From Armillaria gallica (lineage: Eukaryota > Basidiomycota > Agaricomycetes > Agaricales > Physalacriaceae): DNA of 64,000 nt. Shown here piece by piece: positions 55,824 to 64,000 of the stretch. The stretch lies in NCBI GenBank assembly GCA_037576215.1, contig JBANDB010000006.1, positions 2,108,001 through 2,172,000 of the forward strand, written 5' to 3'. The notes beneath the pieces are model-generated. The model saw only the letters and a list, made by a program, of their open reading frames with translations, had not been told where the DNA came from and made no database searches. Both the position numbers and the translations under genes were made by a program. The first letter of the stretch is position 1. The number at the start of each line of letters is the position of its first letter.

Positions 55824-58646
55824 TTACAAACTAGTGATAGCTTGAGTTAGTGACCGCTTGACAACTGTAGAGGAAACGTCTCTGAAGACGAATTTCGTTA
55901 TCGGAACGCATTCAACCTGAACAAGATTAACGAAAAATATGGCCAGTGCCGGTGAGCCTCTCACCGTGGAAGTTTTTTCATGCCTTTCACTTTGCGATGT
56001 CAGGACAACGTAGCGCTGATACTTGTCTGCAACGCCTGGCTGAGTCGCAATGGCCTCGAGATCAGGAACAACATGGTTTTCTAGAAAGCTAGTCTCTTCG
56101 ATGTCAACGTATTCTCTCTCATCGTCCATCACGCAATATTCGAGGATTTCTCGGGCCGTGCATGGTCCTTGAGAGAGAAAATTCCAATCTCTCAAGTCCA
56201 CTGGGAGGTGATGATCTGGTGGTGATGATACTGACGCGAACATCAATGTACCCTCTTGTATAGCCTTGAGAATACGCTCGAACACAAATTCACCCCTACG
56301 TTGATGTTGTTAGTTTATGGGAATGCTGCCACAGATCAATCACCTGTCATATTCCACAAGGGCCTGCTTTCTATCCTTGTAGAGCGCCTTGACGGCTCCC
56401 TCCAACACTGCTGGTATGATGTATGCCGCCCACTCTAAGTGCCGTTCTACACACTCCAGAAGGTTGAAAACATGGAGTGGGTGTTCAAGCAGGGCGCTTG
56501 TGGTAAATGTGACAAGACCGCCCGAGTGGTACAATCTTTTCATACCCCAATTGTCACGATGAACGGTCTCATCAGATCCATATTGCACGATTATAGCCTC
56601 GGAGGCACGAGCCACAACAAAAGGTGCTCGGGAGCGTCGTAGAGATCCGATATGAACAAAGATGATTTTGGCTTGATGGAGTGCATCACTATACCAATTC
56701 ACTTCTGCGACCAATGACAAGTTACGAGTGATTGATCGAAGCAGCGACGTTTGCAGCGACTGTTCACTTCCACCTTCAGACCATATGGCGTAAGGCCCGG
56801 AGCGACACTGATCTTCAAACAGCACAAGCAACCATTCAGGAACTTGTAAAACAGAAACGGCTTCCAGAGAGTAGAATGTGCTCCAGTCAGAAATGGGCAA
56901 GAGTGCTTCGCCTACGAGACAATCAAATCGTCGAAGGTTTCCGAATTCCGGTATTGCTAGCGAGAGTAAAACTACCACCAGTGTTGAGTCGTCAATGGAA
57001 AGGGGTGTGACGTGGAATTTCTCGCAGAGCTCCTTCAATGACGGCGGGAAGAACAAGAGATATTGGGTCTCGACGCTGGGAACCAGGACTGGTAGGAGTG
57101 CCACCTGTAAGTTTCATCAGAGTTGTTTACCGGTAGACAACAGCTCCTCGTACCAAAGAGTATTTCGTCATGCAACTTTGAAGCATGTGCAAGCAATCTT
57201 GAGTAGAGATAGTTGAGGGATTGATTGATCCTACAGTCGTCCACGTTGAAACCGACTTCAAATTTGATGCTAGATAGAAGCCGTCAAAGGAAATGTGATG
57301 CTTCCCGTGGTCGGATGCATCACGAATGCCAGATAGACATCGGAAAGCCGTACGCATAGCTTCATTGTCGTTGGAAGGCATATTGGGTGAAACAGTGGTA
57401 CTTTGGCAGAATAATTCTCGTCCACCAACTTTGACGAAGAGATCGCCATCCCAAATGACATCGATGGAAGGACTTGTTCCCGTTTGAGTGTCGATAGACA
57501 TGTTAATAGAGAGGCCCTCACCCTTCTGACTCTGAGGCAGCTTCGTCGAGCCTGAAAGCTTCAGCCCTGTGTTCAAAGTGGTCAGTTTCTTCGTCGGAGA
57601 ATTTTCCTGTGCGACCTACAGAAAATCATCTTCAAACCCGTCATCGGTGACAGCATGGGAATCCTCAACACTATATGTATCATCTGTGACAGGTGCAGAA
57701 AATGCATCACTGACATCCTTCGAAAGAGTCGCAGACCCACCCAGAAAAATAGAGTCTGCACCAGTAGATTTATGAAACTTTAGCCCAGCATATCTAAGTT
57801 CGGAACGTTGTTCGCTTTCGTCGTTGGGACTGAAAATAGGCAAAGGCTCAGTGGGCCGGGCAGAAGAACCCCTTGATGTCCTCGGCGTCTCTGGTAGGCC
57901 GCCTTGCGCATCCGCGATCCGTTTTGTGGAAGGAGTTTGTATGCCGTCGTCGCGTTGATTGGAGGTTGGTTCTACGGGTGACAAGATTTGTTCTTGTTCC
58001 TGCGAGATTGATTTCATCGGAAACACGGTCTCACAGTAACAAAATACAACGGGGCCCACCTGACAGACAGTACGAGCACGGGCCGGTATCTTGATGGTTG
58101 GCAATTTTTGGTAGGTATCACGAAAATATTTTCGTTCTTTCGCTACAATTGCCTATGTAGCCTCGGAAATATCAATGACAGTCATTGAGCTCACCTATCC
58201 ACTTGGAATCCGCGTTGATGATCTGTCCTGCTGCCGCAGACTCATATTTATCCATACCAATGTGATTCCAGAAGCTCTCTAGTAGTCTTGTACAATCATT
58301 TTTCAGAGAGTATTCTGTTTGCCAGCTGAAGAAAGCGGTGAGAAATTTGAATATAAAAAGCAGCCAGGCCACTGACGTATTTTCTTCATCCCCGTAGCCA
58401 TACCACTACTTAATTATTCAACCTCGTTGAGTGTTGCGACTGATTCCTCGTACCTTCGTCCAATATTCCTGTACTTTGAAAGTCAGAAGTCATGTGAAAT
58501 ATAACAAAGGTCAGAGGACAGCAAACCCATTTATTTGACTTGGTTTTTTGGGCCGCTTTCACCACCTCTGTGGCGTAACATACTGTGAATGTCGCCGAAA
58601 ATGGGAGAAGGTGAGCACTAACCTACTTCATATTTCTTGCCTGTCA
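55824..58646 (-). CDS. Chromodomain protein with large unknown C-terminal region
   Basis: A candidate heterochromatin reader. Across four small exons the N-terminus reads KYEVEVVKAAQKTKSNKWEYW, TKWYGYGDEENTWQTEY and RLLESFWNHIG, a full chromodomain with its three aromatic-cage positions (Y, W, W/Y). A Ser/Pro-rich linker with acidic patches (DDGFEDDFL) follows. The ~400-residue C-terminal half, including DVIWDGDLFVKVGGRELF, PFVVARASEAIIVQYG and VTFTTSALLEHPLHVFNLLE, I do not recognise. No SET domain is visible, so it is not Clr4/Suv39. HP1 (Swi6) is also unlikely because no chromoshadow domain is evident. A Chp1-like role is possible but unproven. Exon joins in the chromodomain were chosen to fit the fold. 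Confidence 0.72.
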
Positions 58647-58831
58647 TTTCGAAGATGGGAGGTGAGAAAGGATGAGATGAAATAATTCATCAAAAACAGA
58701 CTTCTCCGGAAATGTGGAATTCGAAACGAAGATCTTGGATGTTTCCAGAACTCAAATTTATATCTTAGAATGTTCGGACCATTGACGGAAAAGAAGCACC
58801 ATGACTATTAGTCCATGCTGAGTACAACATG

Positions 58832-59470
58832 CTACTTCTTCGTTTCCCTTTCTACCCAGTCCAGCCATGACCCTTTGAAGTTGAGAATACTGATGCGACG
58901 TCAGTTTGATACAGATTGCAGAGATCAGAAAACACACTTTGTATATCCGTTTCGTTTCGCGACATCACTAGCCGAAGTACTCCGCTTCCCACTGCGGCAG
59001 TAGAACGTAACTTCTTGTCGTATTCCAGGCTTCTTGAAACCGAACTTTGTTGAAAAGTCTTCTGGCGACATATGCAGGGCATCTCCCAGCACTGTCAGTG
59101 GTATGTTGACGGCAGAAGGGATCATGCCTTGCGCAACCTCGTCTGGTTCGCGGACATCAATGAGGTATGCGTCCTGCCGGGGATTGGAATTAATAATATA
59201 GCTCAAAGTCACAGCTAGATATCTTACAGGACTTGGGCTCTCTGTCTTTGGTTTCAACTCTTCGTAAGTTATGACTTTGGCGTCCCAGTCTCTGATTAAA
59301 TCGTCAGCACGCTCTCTTGCAGCCTTCCAGGCAGCCTTGTCATCAGAATTTGGCGGGGGCACCGTCGATTCGAATCGAGCACGAAGCAAAACTGGACGAA
59401 ATATTGGAACGAGGCGAGAAGAGGAAGAATAGGTGGCCATCTTTGCGGCCTGAAGCATGGGGCGCAACAT
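58832..59470 (-). CDS. Single-domain rhodanese, mitochondrial
   Basis: Thiosulfate-type sulfurtransferase. A presequence of about 35 residues (RLVPIFRPVLLRARF) is followed by a rhodanese domain: ITYEELKPK, DAYLIDVREPDEVAQGMIPSAVNIP and the active-site loop TFYCRSGKRS with the catalytic Cys, ending NFKGSWLDWVE. An in-frame 54-nt intron lies near 59174-59227 and another near 58900-58940. The N-terminus and single domain resemble yeast Rdl1/Rdl2-type proteins. A two-domain sulfurtransferase lies 4 kb away, on the far side of the X325 pair. Confidence 0.88.
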
Positions 59471-60075
59471 TTTGTAGGACGGCAAGAGGATAACGTCTCT
59501 CAAACTGAGCGTTGAGTACGCAACGCTTGCCTCAAGATTACCCAGGATTACGACATCGATCCCGGGCCGGAAAACTCCGATCTTCGCAGATTCTTTTGTT
59601 CCTTCCTTTCAGCCTATTGACAAGCCATTCGGAATACTGTTTACTTGGCAACATTGCATCCACGGAAGAAATGCAAGGTGTCGCATCTACCGCTCATGAA
59701 CGAATCTCCCATTGTTGCTTGTGCTCATCTTGACTCGTCCTCTAAAGTACGATTCCATTAATGCAAAATAGGTTTCGCAACAGCATATCTTGTACTTGAG
59801 GAAGCACACGTTTCTATACCTGGGTCCAGGGCAATCTTCAGGCTAGCCAAGACGTCCGAGCCTGTCCGAGAAAGTCATGTCGACGTCTCTACGAATTACT
59901 CCTGTCAGCCTGCTCTGTCTTTCCGTTGAGCTTGGCCAATATGCCAAGATTTTTGACAACAAAAAATTTTTTATGCATTGAAACTAGCCGCCTGGTATGC
60001 TAACGCTCACGATCTATATAAGAAGAGCAAGGAGACTCAATTATCCATAGCCCTCTCCAGTCGACGAAGTGGAAC
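59471..60075. promoter_or_regulatory. Divergent promoter rhodanese / X325-1 with TATA box
   Basis: A 605-bp intergenic region. TATATAAG (60015-60022) lies 54-61 bp before the ATG of the first X325 gene. It suggests strong, regulated transcription of that gene. No coding or RNA signal is seen in the rest. Confidence 0.5.
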
Positions 60076-60945
60076 ATGCAACTAGCGTTCCTGGGACTGT
60101 TGGCCTTCTGGGCTGGCGTAACGCGTGCTCATTTCCGTTTATTGTATCCTCCACCTCGTGGTGTTTTTGTGTCCGACAATGAACCTAATTTTTGTGGCAA
60201 GTACTCAGTCGTCACGAACTTTGAAACACGGCTCATTTTTATTCAGGTGGTTATACCAACGCGGTCAGTAACAGAAGTCAGTTCCCGCTCTCGGGCGGAT
60301 TCTTCAGTCTCAGTACAGGGCACACCGGATTTACAGGTAACGTATTCAAAATTCAAAACTCATCGAATTTTTGCCTATCTCTGACCAGCTTTCTACTAGC
60401 TGGAGTGTTGTTATCCACCGCGCAGAATCCAACATCCTTCGACAACTTTACGTCTAATGGAGAACAACAACTCGTGCGCCCTTGGGCTCGAGAAGTGAAC
60501 GGAGGGACATTCTGCATTCCGTTGCCTCTCAATTCTACAGGGATTACCGGGGTTGAGGACGGAGCTAATGTCACGATTCAGGTAAGTTACAAGGATTTCA
60601 GTAAAGGTGACAGGGTTACTTATTCTTCAATGTGTTAAGATTGTACTTGATGGCTCGGATGGCAGCTTATATCAGGTTTAACGTCTCCTCATATCCAAAC
60701 TAGTAGCGATCCTGACTTTTTCGTTAACCTAGTGCGCCGACTTGACACTGTCCAGCAGCTATGAAATTCCATCCAATGTGACATGTTCCAATACGACGAC
60801 GACGACGACGTCCACCACAAGTTCTGCTTCTTCGACAACTACTAGCGCAGCGTCGCAATCTACGGATAGTGCTCTTGGGATGTCTATCAGCCCCGTTTTC
60901 ACTGCTGTGACAGTTCTCGTGGCCGCAATCCTAACATTCACTTAA
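60076..60945 (+). CDS. BIM1/X325-type secreted copper protein, paralogue 1
   Basis: LPMO-like X325 proteins bind copper through an N-terminal His brace but are not known to cut polysaccharides; Cryptococcus Bim1 works in copper uptake. An 18-residue signal peptide ends at Ala, so the mature chain starts [11 protein letters not shown] with His1 free to bind copper. A second conserved His is at mature position 48 (STGHTGFT). Family motifs include [22 protein letters not shown] and NPTSFDNF. A Thr/Ser tract and a hydrophobic C-terminus ([14 protein letters not shown]) indicate a GPI anchor. Introns at 60197-60246, 60337-60399, 60582-60639 and 60676-60732; 213 residues. The first intron has a GCAAGT donor. 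Tandem with the next gene. Confidence 0.88.
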
Positions 60946-61132
60946 AGAAAATCGATATCATGATACTTATGCATTATTGTTCCAAGCTGGCATACTTGCC
61001 AGAATCTTATCAATTGTCATTGCCATCATTGCCATCATTGATATCCAGATGGAGGACAATCATGAGCAAATAGGTTAAAAAAAACTTTTTGAATCTAAAG
61101 ATAGACGCACCGCTAGAGTTCACACCATCGAA

Positions 61133-61139
61133 TATAAAG
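61133..61139 (+). promoter_or_regulatory. TATA box of X325 paralogue 2
   Basis: TATAAAG 68-74 bp upstream of the ATG at 61207. The first paralogue also has a TATA box at a similar distance, so the promoter type was kept after the duplication, although the intervening sequence differs. Confidence 0.5.
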
Positions 61140-61206
61140 CGTAGCGAGATGCATTTTTATCGTTGCTCGGCCCCTCTGTTCATTCAACCTCCAAAATCGA
61201 AGAAAA

Positions 61207-62043
61207 ATGAAGCTTTTCCTCCTCGCGGCCGTCTTCGCCTCAGTGGCCAGTGCTCATTTCCAACTTCAGTTTCCTGATCCCCGGGGAGCGTTCAACGAAG
61301 ACAATGAGCCGACGTTTTGTGGTATGTTCACCGCTCTTCCCGGTGCTACCAAGCGCTGATTATACTCACTCTCAGACGGATACACCTCGGTTACACAAAA
61401 TAGAACGGAATTCCCGCTTGACAGTGGCTTTTTCTCCCTAAATTCGGAGCATCCTTCATGGACAGGCATGCCACAATTTCGTAGCATATATGAACTTACT
61501 AACATACGCAACTTTTAGCGGCTGTGTATCTGAGCACGTCGTCTAACCCGACCTCGTTTGATGATTTTAAGCAAATCGTGCCGTTTTTTCAAATGCAGGG
61601 AGAAGGAGTCTACTGCCTTCCCTTAAACCTTTCCGCCACGAATGCTACCGGTCTTACGAATGAGCAAAACGTAACTATTCAGGTACGCTTCAAGTTGTCA
61701 AACCGTGCTGTGACTTAACATTTTAGTGATACAGATCCTATACAATGGAGGCGATTCACAGCTCTACCAGGTACTGTTTCGATTTCTCCTTTGCTTGATG
61801 CGATGCTGATGATGGTGCAAGTGCTCCGACCTGACGTTGTTGAGCAACTTCAGTCTTTCCCAGAGTGTAGATGCAACTTGTACGAATGCTACGTCGACGT
61901 CGACGTCGAACTCGACATCGAACTCGACGGATTCGGGTTCTGGGTCCAGTTCGGGTTCTGGCTCTGCCCCCCTTGCGAGTTCCCTGTCGTTGTCGGGTCT
62001 CGTTGTGTGTATTGTTGGTACCATGGCATTCCTCTTCATGTAA
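61207..62043 (+). CDS. BIM1/X325-type secreted copper protein, paralogue 2
   Basis: Tandem paralogue of the preceding gene. The signal peptide [15 protein letters not shown] gives a mature start [11 protein letters not shown] (His1). His48 is retained in SEHPSWT. Shared motifs are [22 protein letters not shown] and NPTSFDDF. The Ser/Thr/Gly linker ([20 protein letters not shown]) is encoded by low-complexity DNA and is followed by a hydrophobic GPI-type C-terminus. Introns at 61322-61375, 61466-61518, 61683-61734 and 61771-61821 match the positions and phases of paralogue 1; 208 residues. Here the second intron has the GC donor (GCATGC) and the first is GT. The extra acidic residues near His1 might alter metal handling. 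Confidence 0.88.
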
Positions 62044-62545
62044 TAAATGATGACAATGTCATTATTATGTCCGACATATCTTCTGAATGACTCCGACTCG
62101 AGGCCGCTACGGGGTTGACCGGTCTCCAGAATTGCTCTTATCTGATGATCTGCTCCGTGCATTTGAATGGCGCTGATGAAAAGATACTATTTCTGCGGTT
62201 TCATTGACAGTTGGAACGCGCCAACTGTTAATGGTCGCGGAGCCGCATCCGATTTCGCATAAAAACGCTTACCGACTCGGCTAACTTTTACCTGTGGTAG
62301 CCCCTGTGTGTTCGGACTTGGACAATGAATCATAACATTACAGCGCTTGTAGTCACGTTTTATCCTGTTTTATCAGCTTCTCGAGATCATCAAGGTACGT
62401 GTACTATAAGTGGCAGTGCTCTCTGACTGACTAGATTATAAAGGAGGACGATGCTGTAAAGGAGTTGTGATATGCCAAAAGCCGCCATCCTTTAATCCTG
62501 CCACCTGCCATACGTGCCATAGGGTTTCTTTCTGTTCTCTATTCG
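62044..62545. other. Intergenic region
   Basis: About 500 bp between the second X325 gene and an unknown gene. There is a weak TATA-like gcataaaaac near 62258 and short open frames without recognisable protein character. No RNA gene or repeat is supported. Confidence 0.4.
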
Positions 62546-63096
62546 ATGTTATTCAAGTTTCGGCGCCATTGGGAGACACCCTGGGAGGTGGTTGATAGCA
62601 AGGCTGTAAAGCCAGTTTACATGTATTATGATGATGAAGGTGCGTGCTCCGGTTTCTCCCAGGCCTCAGTCCTCGAGCCTCATTCACGACACAGATTCCC
62701 TTGACATAGTCGCCGTTAGCGACGCAGACACTCGGGGAACATATGTATTCGAGGTTAACCATCTGACCCGCACCGCCCTCCGAAACGCCGTAACATTTTC
62801 ACGACAACAACTGATCCACCAAGTTGCTAAAAAGGGCTTTAACGTACTTGTTCTGGAGAGGTGGGTCTGTGTGTCGTGTTATTATGCTGCTTCTAATCCC
62901 TTATCAGCTGGAGGTTGACAGTATTTCGAAGAGGAAAGAGTCATCGCGTTGAGGTCATGTACAGCGGAAGGCGTGAGTGAGAACACTGCGGCCTCGTTTT
63001 CTTGCTGACTCTTTTCTAATAGCCGCCGAAGCCCTGGGAAAGCTACCGCATTTACCACCGCCGCCCTTCATGGATGTACTGCACGAGTTTGTGTGA
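62546..63096 (+). CDS. Unknown basidiomycete protein (frame change inside)
   Basis: I do not know a named family. Reading from ATG 62546: MLFKFRRHWETPWEVVDSKA and PVYMYYDDEG, then a shift into the frame of SLIHDTDSLDIVAVSDADTR, VFEVNHLTRTALRNAVTFSR and AKKGFNVLVLE. Two short introns (after VLVLE, near 62859-62907, and near 62976-63022) lead to SWRLTVFRRGKSHRVEVMY, a proline run (PHLPPPPFMDVL) and the stop at 63094-63096. The frame change near 62640 is either a missing or extra base, or the true start is the downstream ATG at 62628. It looks cytosolic, with alternating helix and strand. Confidence 0.5.
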
Positions 63097-63354
63097 TAGT
63101 AGTGTCGCGTGTTTGAGGGTGTATTCATTTGGGTCAGGGCTGTAGACGCCTTCTGTGCGAGCTGTCCGTGTTGCTGTATTCTTACCATGATATTTATTGT
63201 ATTAATATTATTTCGCCTGTACAAGACATCCACAGCTTCTTGGGCGCCGGCCATCCAGGGTTGGAGACTTGATAATCGGAAGCTAAAAGTGCGGAAGAAC
63301 CACGAATAGAATCATTGCGGCCTACTGTATACTTGTAACATGATCGCCCGCTCC

Positions 63355-64000
63355 TTAGATAGTCTTGTCAATTTTGCTCGAGCCGCGCATAGCATAGCCA
63401 GTCCACGACTGCGAGATGAGAAAGGGTGATATAAATCAGCACGCGTTTCGTATCAACATATGTTTGGAGGGCCAACCTCGTCGTAAAGCCCGATTTTGTG
63501 GGCGCCCAAAAGTTTCAAACCTAACCAGAGTACAGCGGCGGTCATCCCGCTCCCACAAGTGGTTACAACGGAAGCATCCCCCTTCAGAATGGCTTCGGCC
63601 TGCTTGTCCCCAACGGCATCGACTAACGCTTGGAGAATTTCTGGAACGGGACGCAAGGTCGTGTAAGTTGAATTAGATGCCGCGCTTTGTTGTTGTAAGA
63701 AAATATTGAACGGCAGCGAGAACGAACGAGGTATGTGTCCAGACTCCAGACCAACCCGTGGCTCAGGATCAGCGCCTGTAAACCTGTCACAAAGTTCATA
63801 TCACGAACTAAATCATTTGATTGAGCTTAGTAGATTTCACCTGCCACGGGAACGCGCGTCTAATACAATGTCGGTGCCGACCGATCGCGGGTCAGAGGTT
63901 GAATTGGCAACCATTTGTTCATAATCTGACAGAGAGGACTGTAAGCAACAATCGAGAACAGTAATCAAGACCCTGGAGCGCACTGCGAATAGCTGACGCA
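63355..64000 (-). CDS. TUM1: Mercaptopyruvate/thiosulfate sulfurtransferase (C-terminal half)
   Basis: Two-domain rhodanese that transfers sulfur from 3-mercaptopyruvate; yeast Tum1 feeds tRNA thiolation. The visible part is the C-terminal catalytic rhodanese domain: TDIVLDARSRGRFTGADPEP, ESGHIPRSFSLPFN, the active loop TTCGSGMTAAVLWLGLKLLG with the catalytic Cys (CGSGMTA is the mercaptopyruvate-type loop), and LYDESWTGYAMRG across the last intron. Stop at 63355-63357. The N-terminal inactive domain and start lie beyond the right edge. Confidence 0.88.

Noticed and set aside
61479..61518. GT-AG alternative for intron 2 of X325 paralogue 2
   Set aside because: It would add six residues at a site where the paralogue has an intron at the exact GC position; the conserved position favours GC-AG, though RNA data could overturn this.
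24470..63210. Recurring TAATATTATT-like stretches in intergenic DNA (24474, 47717, 63203, 9131)
   Set aside because: Short AT-rich words are expected by chance in intergenic DNA; apart from the palindrome at 9115 they show no shared context.
1..64000. CRISPR arrays, prophage, insertion sequences, operons, ribosome-binding sites
   Set aside because: The window is intron-rich fungal nuclear DNA; no such elements are present. No transposon terminal repeats or transposase/reverse-transcriptase motifs were found either.

Overview
This window is nuclear DNA from a basidiomycete fungus, most likely an agaricomycete. The evidence is the very short introns (almost all 45-60 nt, several per gene), gene spacing of a few hundred bases, and the gene content: a CBM1-tethered GH3 beta-glucosidase, two BIM1/X325-type secreted copper proteins, and an F-box-like gene of the kind expanded in mushroom genomes. 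I count about 31 protein genes or gene remnants and no RNA gene I can support. Exon-intron structures were worked out by hand. Several models (ASNSD1-like, prohibitin, Rab7, 6PGDH, BCAT, frataxin, PUP3, ATG16, both X325 genes) give lengths divisible by three.

Layout, left to right. 1-5.7 kb: a CDC11-type septin (minus, running off the left edge) head-to-head with mitochondrial MutS homologue MSH1 (plus). 5.7-10.5 kb: an ACO2-like aconitase (minus), then a broken F-box-like gene lying between two copies of the aconitase 5' end. 10.5-13.8 kb: a PXA-domain protein (minus) and a signal-peptide/single-TM protein (plus). 14-16.8 kb: a mitochondrial branched-chain aminotransferase (plus) and 6-phosphogluconolactonase (minus). 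16.9-21.2 kb: CBM1-GH3 beta-glucosidase (minus). 21.6-26.7 kb: an oxysterol-binding protein (minus) divergent from 6-phosphogluconate dehydrogenase (plus). 26.9-32.6 kb: an ASNSD1-like asparagine-synthetase-domain protein, prohibitin 1 and a Pub1/TIA-1 RNA-binding protein (all plus). 33-35.3 kb: ATG16 (minus) divergent from Rab7/Ypt7 (plus). 36.1-43.8 kb: an RBM26/27-like CCCH/RRM protein (minus) divergent from FANCM/Mph1 helicase (plus). 43.8-47.7 kb: a trypsin-like protease, a small unknown protein, frataxin (plus) and a small nuclear-looking protein (minus). 47.8-53 kb: WDR70 and the BET protein BDF1 (plus). 53.4-59.5 kb: a G-patch/zinc-finger protein (minus), proteasome subunit PUP3 (plus), a chromodomain protein and a rhodanese (minus). 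60-64 kb: two tandem BIM1/X325 genes, an unknown protein (plus) and a mercaptopyruvate sulfurtransferase (minus, running off the right edge).

Most genes are unrelated housekeeping genes in divergent pairs. Recurring themes are mitochondrial function (MSH1, aconitase, BCAT, prohibitin, frataxin, rhodanese), the oxidative pentose-phosphate pathway (two of its three enzymes within 10 kb), vacuole/autophagy (ATG16 next to Rab7) and chromatin or genome stability (MSH1, Mph1, BDF1, WDR70, chromodomain protein).

The most interesting signals are: a local excess of GC-AG introns (four of seven in prohibitin; one in each X325 paralogue at different, conserved positions); duplication of the aconitase promoter plus presequence around an F-box pseudogene; a charged tandem-repeat linker in MSH1; and a degenerate sterol/PI4P signature in the OSBP homologue. 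Several conserved genes carry single-base frame breaks, mostly at homopolymers, which probably reflect assembly quality rather than biology.
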